Both the position numbers and the translations under genes were made by a program. Below are positions 50,738-52,862 of a stretch of DNA of 52,862 nt, piece after piece (the stretch's first letter is position 1; every line of letters begins with the position of its first letter). The stretch comes from an uncultured Actinoplanes sp. (GTDB lineage Bacteria > Actinomycetota > Actinomycetes > Mycobacteriales > Micromonosporaceae): NCBI RefSeq assembly GCF_934643405.1, contig NZ_CAKUCL010000016.1:1-52862 (forward strand). The letters are read 5' to 3'. The notes beneath the pieces are model-generated. The model was not told where the DNA came from, searched no databases, and saw nothing but the letters and a program-made list of their open reading frames with translations.

Positions 50738-51409
50738 TTACCGCCCGCTGCCGTCGCCCTCGCGCAGCACCAGCGCCACGGCCTCCAGGGTGGTGTGCAC
50801 CCCGAGCTTGCTCAGCATGCGCTGCGAATGGCTGCGCACGGTGTTGACCGACACGTCGAGCCGGTCGGCGATCTCACGCCGGCTCAGGCCGCGGGCCGCG
50901 TAGCGCAGCACCTGCTGCTCCCGCACGGTCAGCCGGTCGATGGGCTTGGGCTGCGCCGGGCCCGGGTCACCGGCGGCCAGCCGGCGCAGCACCTTGGCGA
51001 GCATCGAGGCGGGCAACCAGGCCTCGCCGCGCGCGGCGGCCGACACCACCGCGGCCAGCCGGTCCAGGCTCGCCTGCTTGGGCACCCAGCTGACCGCGCC
51101 CGCCCTGATCGCCGCGGCCACCCGGGCCACGTCGGCGTCGCCGGATATCGCCACGACCGCCGGCGCGGGACAGCACCGCTCCAGCTCGGCGAGCAGCTCG
51201 GCCGGGTCCTGGCCGTCACTGTCGGTGGCGACGACGATGACGTCCACGCTCGCGTCGCCGAGCACGTCGGCGGCCGAGGCCGGGCTGCGTGCGGCCAGCG
51301 CCACCGCGACGCCGGGCAGATGGAGCAGCGCCTCCGCGAGCCCTTGGGCGAGTGCCTGTTCGCCGTCCACGATCAGGACGCGAAGCCCGGCAGCCGACGT
51401 GATCTGCAT
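50738..51409 (-). CDS. LuxR-type response regulator with degenerate receiver, second copy
   Basis: 223 residues from ATG 51409 (an ATG at 51427 would add six residues; no good ribosome site for either). The receiver (about 8-125) again lacks the phospho-acceptor: VIVVATDSDG has Ala where Asp is expected, with Asp two residues later. The first pocket has only Asp in VDGEQ; Lys in VPKQAS is kept. The LuxR domain is normal: LTVREQQVLRYAARGLSRREIADRLDVSVNTVRSHSQRMLSKLGVHT. It flanks the exopolysaccharide locus on its right, mirroring the regulator at 35292, and is the first gene beyond the minus-strand operon. Confidence 0.88.
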   Translation of the reverse strand: MQITSAAGLRVLIVDGEQALAQGLAEALLHLPGVAVALAARSPASAADVLGDASVDVIVVATDSDGQDPAELLAELERCCPAPAVVAISGDADVARVAAAIRAGAVSWVPKQASLDRLAAVVSAAARGEAWLPASMLAKVLRRLAAGDPGPAQPKPIDRLTVREQQVLRYAARGLSRREIADRLDVSVNTVRSHSQRMLSKLGVHTTLEAVALVLREGDGSGR

Positions 51410-51456
51410 GTTCTCACTGTGCGGCATGCGGCCGGCATACGCTCGCCGGCGGCGCC

Positions 51457-51798
51457 TCACTCGGGCCGGCCGTGGTCGCATCGGCTGCAGCGGCGGGCGT
51501 GCGGCAGGGCGTGGAGGCGGCCGAGGGGAATCGGCCGGTGGCAGTCCTCGCAGACGCCGTAGACCCCCTCCGCCATCCGCCGCAGCGCTCCGGCCGTGTC
51601 CGCGATCGCCTGCCGGGAGGCGGCGGCGAGGACGTCGAGGGTGTGCGGGTCGTAACCCCCGTGGCCGGGACGCCGCCCGTCCACGAGCAGGTCGGTGAGC
51701 CGGTTGGTGTGCAGCGCGAATTGCTCCTCCAGCATGGTCCGGAGCAGTTCCAGGGGTTCGGCAGCCCCGGTTCGCGGCGTGGGAGATGCGATGGTCAT
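51457..51798 (-). CDS. DksA/TraR-family C4 zinc-finger protein
   Basis: 113 residues from ATG 51798 (GGAGG in the perfect palindrome GGAGGCCTCC, 51800-51809). The N-terminal half is a coiled-coil-like helix pair (LELLRTMLEEQFALHTNRLTDLL, AAASRQAIADTAGALRRMAEG); the C-terminal zinc finger has CEDC and CSRC in GVCEDCHRPIPLGRLHALPHARRCSRC. DksA/TraR proteins insert into the RNA-polymerase secondary channel in enterobacteria; in actinomycetes short versions are of unknown role. It is followed by no coupled gene; the CBS-BON gene lies upstream on the same strand (36 bases away). Confidence 0.9.
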   Translation of the reverse strand: MTIASPTPRTGAAEPLELLRTMLEEQFALHTNRLTDLLVDGRRPGHGGYDPHTLDVLAAASRQAIADTAGALRRMAEGVYGVCEDCHRPIPLGRLHALPHARRCSRCDHGRPE

Positions 51799-51834
51799 CG
51801 GAGGCCTCCGGTATCGCGGCGTCACGAGGTTCGG

Positions 51835-52494
51835 TCAGGCTCGGCGGGAATCGGCGAGAATGGCGGGCGGGGCGACGGCGATCTCGTTGTGCACCGCCGT
51901 CACCCCGGACACGTCCCGGACGCGCCGCTCGAGCAGCGTCCGGGTCCGGGCGTGCGCGACGGTCCCGGCGATCATCACCACGCCGTCGTGCACGTCGAAG
52001 GCGACGTCACGAGCGGGCAGCGCCGCCAGCGCCTGCCGCACGCCGGCGCGGATCACCTCGTCCGGACGGTCGTAGACCTTGAGCAGGTCGGCGGCGGTGA
52101 CGATGCCGAGCAGCCGGCGGTCCGCTCCGATGACCAGCAGCCGGTTCACCGCGTTCCGGCGCATCAGCCGACCGGCCTGGGCGAGTGTCACGTCCGGCGC
52201 GACGGTCAGCGCCGGCGCGCTCATCATCCGGCCGGCCGTCCGCGCGGTGAACACCGGCGTCGCCGCCGGACGTCGCCACGGCAAGCGCGGGCGCCGGTCC
52301 GGTTGCGGCATCTCGATGCCGTTCAGCACGTCGGTACGGGTGATGACGCCCAGCACGCTGTCGTAGCCGTCAACCACGGCGAGAGCACTCACGTCGTACG
52401 TCGTCATGGTCGTGATGACCGCCGCGGGCGGCGTGTCGTAGTCCACGGTGAGGACCTCGGTTGTCATGACGTCGCGGACGGTCGACTGCTGCAC
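51835..52494 (-). CDS. CBS-domain pair with C-terminal BON domain
   Basis: 219 residues from GTG 52494 (GGAAAG 7 bases upstream; a GTG at 52512 is an alternative). Two CBS motifs: TVRDVMTTEVLTVDYDTPP... ALAVVDGYDSVLGVITRTDVLNG (about 6-60) and MMSAPALTVAPDVTLAQAGRLM... LLGIVTAADLLKVYDRPDEV (about 90-145). The BON domain is C-terminal: ARDVAFDVHDGVVMIAGTVAHARTRTLLERRVRDVSGVTAVHNEIAV. CBS pairs bind adenine nucleotides; BON domains bind lipids or membranes. Commonly annotated as stress proteins in actinomycetes. The upstream remnant shares its domain order and its frame overlaps this start. Confidence 0.9.
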   Translation of the reverse strand: MQQSTVRDVMTTEVLTVDYDTPPAAVITTMTTYDVSALAVVDGYDSVLGVITRTDVLNGIEMPQPDRRPRLPWRRPAATPVFTARTAGRMMSAPALTVAPDVTLAQAGRLMRRNAVNRLLVIGADRRLLGIVTAADLLKVYDRPDEVIRAGVRQALAALPARDVAFDVHDGVVMIAGTVAHARTRTLLERRVRDVSGVTAVHNEIAVAPPAILADSRRA

Positions 52495-52721
52495 GATCCT
52501 TCTTTCCGGCACCGGGGTGCCTGAGGGTTGGTTGTCTCAGCGCGGACCACGCCACCGTCGAGGTGGACCTGCACCTCGCTCGGGCCGATCCACAACGTCC
52601 GGCGCAGGACATGCTCGACGACGTCGTCGCGGATCGCGGCGTCGGGCCGGGTCAGCGGGCCCAGCACGTCGGTGCGGGAGACCACGCCGCGCAGGCGTCC
52701 GGCCCGGTCGGTGTGCCGCAT
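52464..52721 (-). pseudogene. Truncated CBS-BON remnant
   Basis: 85 residues from ATG 52721 (GGGAGG 9 bases upstream). It begins inside a CBS domain (GRLRGVVSRTDVLGPLTRPDAAIRDDVVEHVLRRTLW) and carries the start of a BON domain (PSEVQVHLDGGVVRAE) before running into an unrelated tail that stops at 52464, 31 bases inside the intact CBS-BON gene. The first CBS repeat and most of the BON domain are missing, so it looks like a decayed or 3'-truncated paralogue of the downstream gene; a functional short version cannot be excluded. Confidence 0.6.
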
Positions 52722-52862
52722 GGTCGAACACCTCCCGTTCCCGGTGGCCATGATGGCTTCCGATTCCAGGATGGCCGCGCGGGCCGGCCACGGTCAGGTC
52801 TGCCGACGGTCGTTTACGGCTGGTCTGATTGCCGACGACCGGCAATCGTGTGCGCCGCTAGC

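Noticed and set aside
51800..51809. Palindrome GGAGGCCTCC at the DksA/TraR ribosome site
   Set aside because: A zero-loop 10-base palindrome cannot form a hairpin alone and contains the Shine-Dalgarno sequence; noted in the gene entry only.

Overview
The window is high-GC DNA from an actinomycete. It has GTG/TTG starts, GGAGG-type ribosome sites, genes packed with ATGA/GTGA/TGATG overlaps, a SARP/AfsR-type regulator, a Pls-like poly(amino acid) synthetase and several STAS/HATPase regulators. The gene content would suit Micromonosporaceae (Actinoplanes-like), but that is an inference from gene style, not from a marker gene. I found no rRNA, tRNA, CRISPR array, transposase or phage gene.

Left part (1-19.3 kb): mostly single genes and small modules. 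They are the tail of an EAL phosphodiesterase, an AfsR-like NB-ARC/TPR regulator, a RibD/DHFR-fold reductase, a LysR regulator divergent from a two-gene membrane/unknown operon with GATAAG repeats between them, nadE, cutC, an ECF sigma/anti-sigma pair followed by a secreted fasciclin protein (resembling mycobacterial SigK-RskA-MPT70/83), a YCII protein, a secreted 4-Cys protein, a secreted alpha/beta hydrolase, a DUF2255-like protein, a STAS + MEDS/HATPase pair, a cobalt-type P1B-4 ATPase, a ribbon-helix-helix regulator with a palindrome at its start, a PHB-depolymerase-like esterase and an unknown protein.

Middle (19.4-32.7 kb): a ClpC-like unfoldase that lacks the usual M-domain; a polar amino-acid ABC importer (ATPase, permease, binding lipoprotein); a Pls/PosA-type synthetase (A-T-membrane-three left-handed-helix domains) translationally coupled to an M1 aminopeptidase; a small lipoprotein; a HATPase regulator coupled to a SprT-like metalloprotein; and an EAL-DICT phosphodiesterase.

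Right part (32.7-50.7 kb): an exopolysaccharide locus. After a 1-kb leader with a tandem repeat and an AT-richer stretch come a polyprenyl-phosphate sugar-1-phosphate transferase, a LuxR regulator with a degenerate receiver, two secreted beta-jelly-roll/lyase-like proteins, an opposing glycosyltransferase, and a tightly overlapping six-gene operon: Wzz-type co-polymerase with a decayed kinase domain, UDP-ManNAc dehydrogenase, a WecB-WecG/TagA fusion, Wzy-like, GT4 and Wzx. On the other strand a deacetylase and two FemAB/GNAT-like genes form an operon that meets it tail to tail. A second LuxR protein with a degenerate receiver follows. The set predicts a Wzx/Wzy-type polymer containing ManNAc or ManNAcA.

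Right edge (51.4-52.9 kb): a DksA/TraR zinc-finger protein, a CBS-BON protein and a truncated CBS-BON remnant.

The most interesting points are the poly(amino acid) synthetase/aminopeptidase/importer neighbourhood, the exopolysaccharide locus with its fusion enzyme and pseudo-enzymes, and the M-domain-less ClpC.
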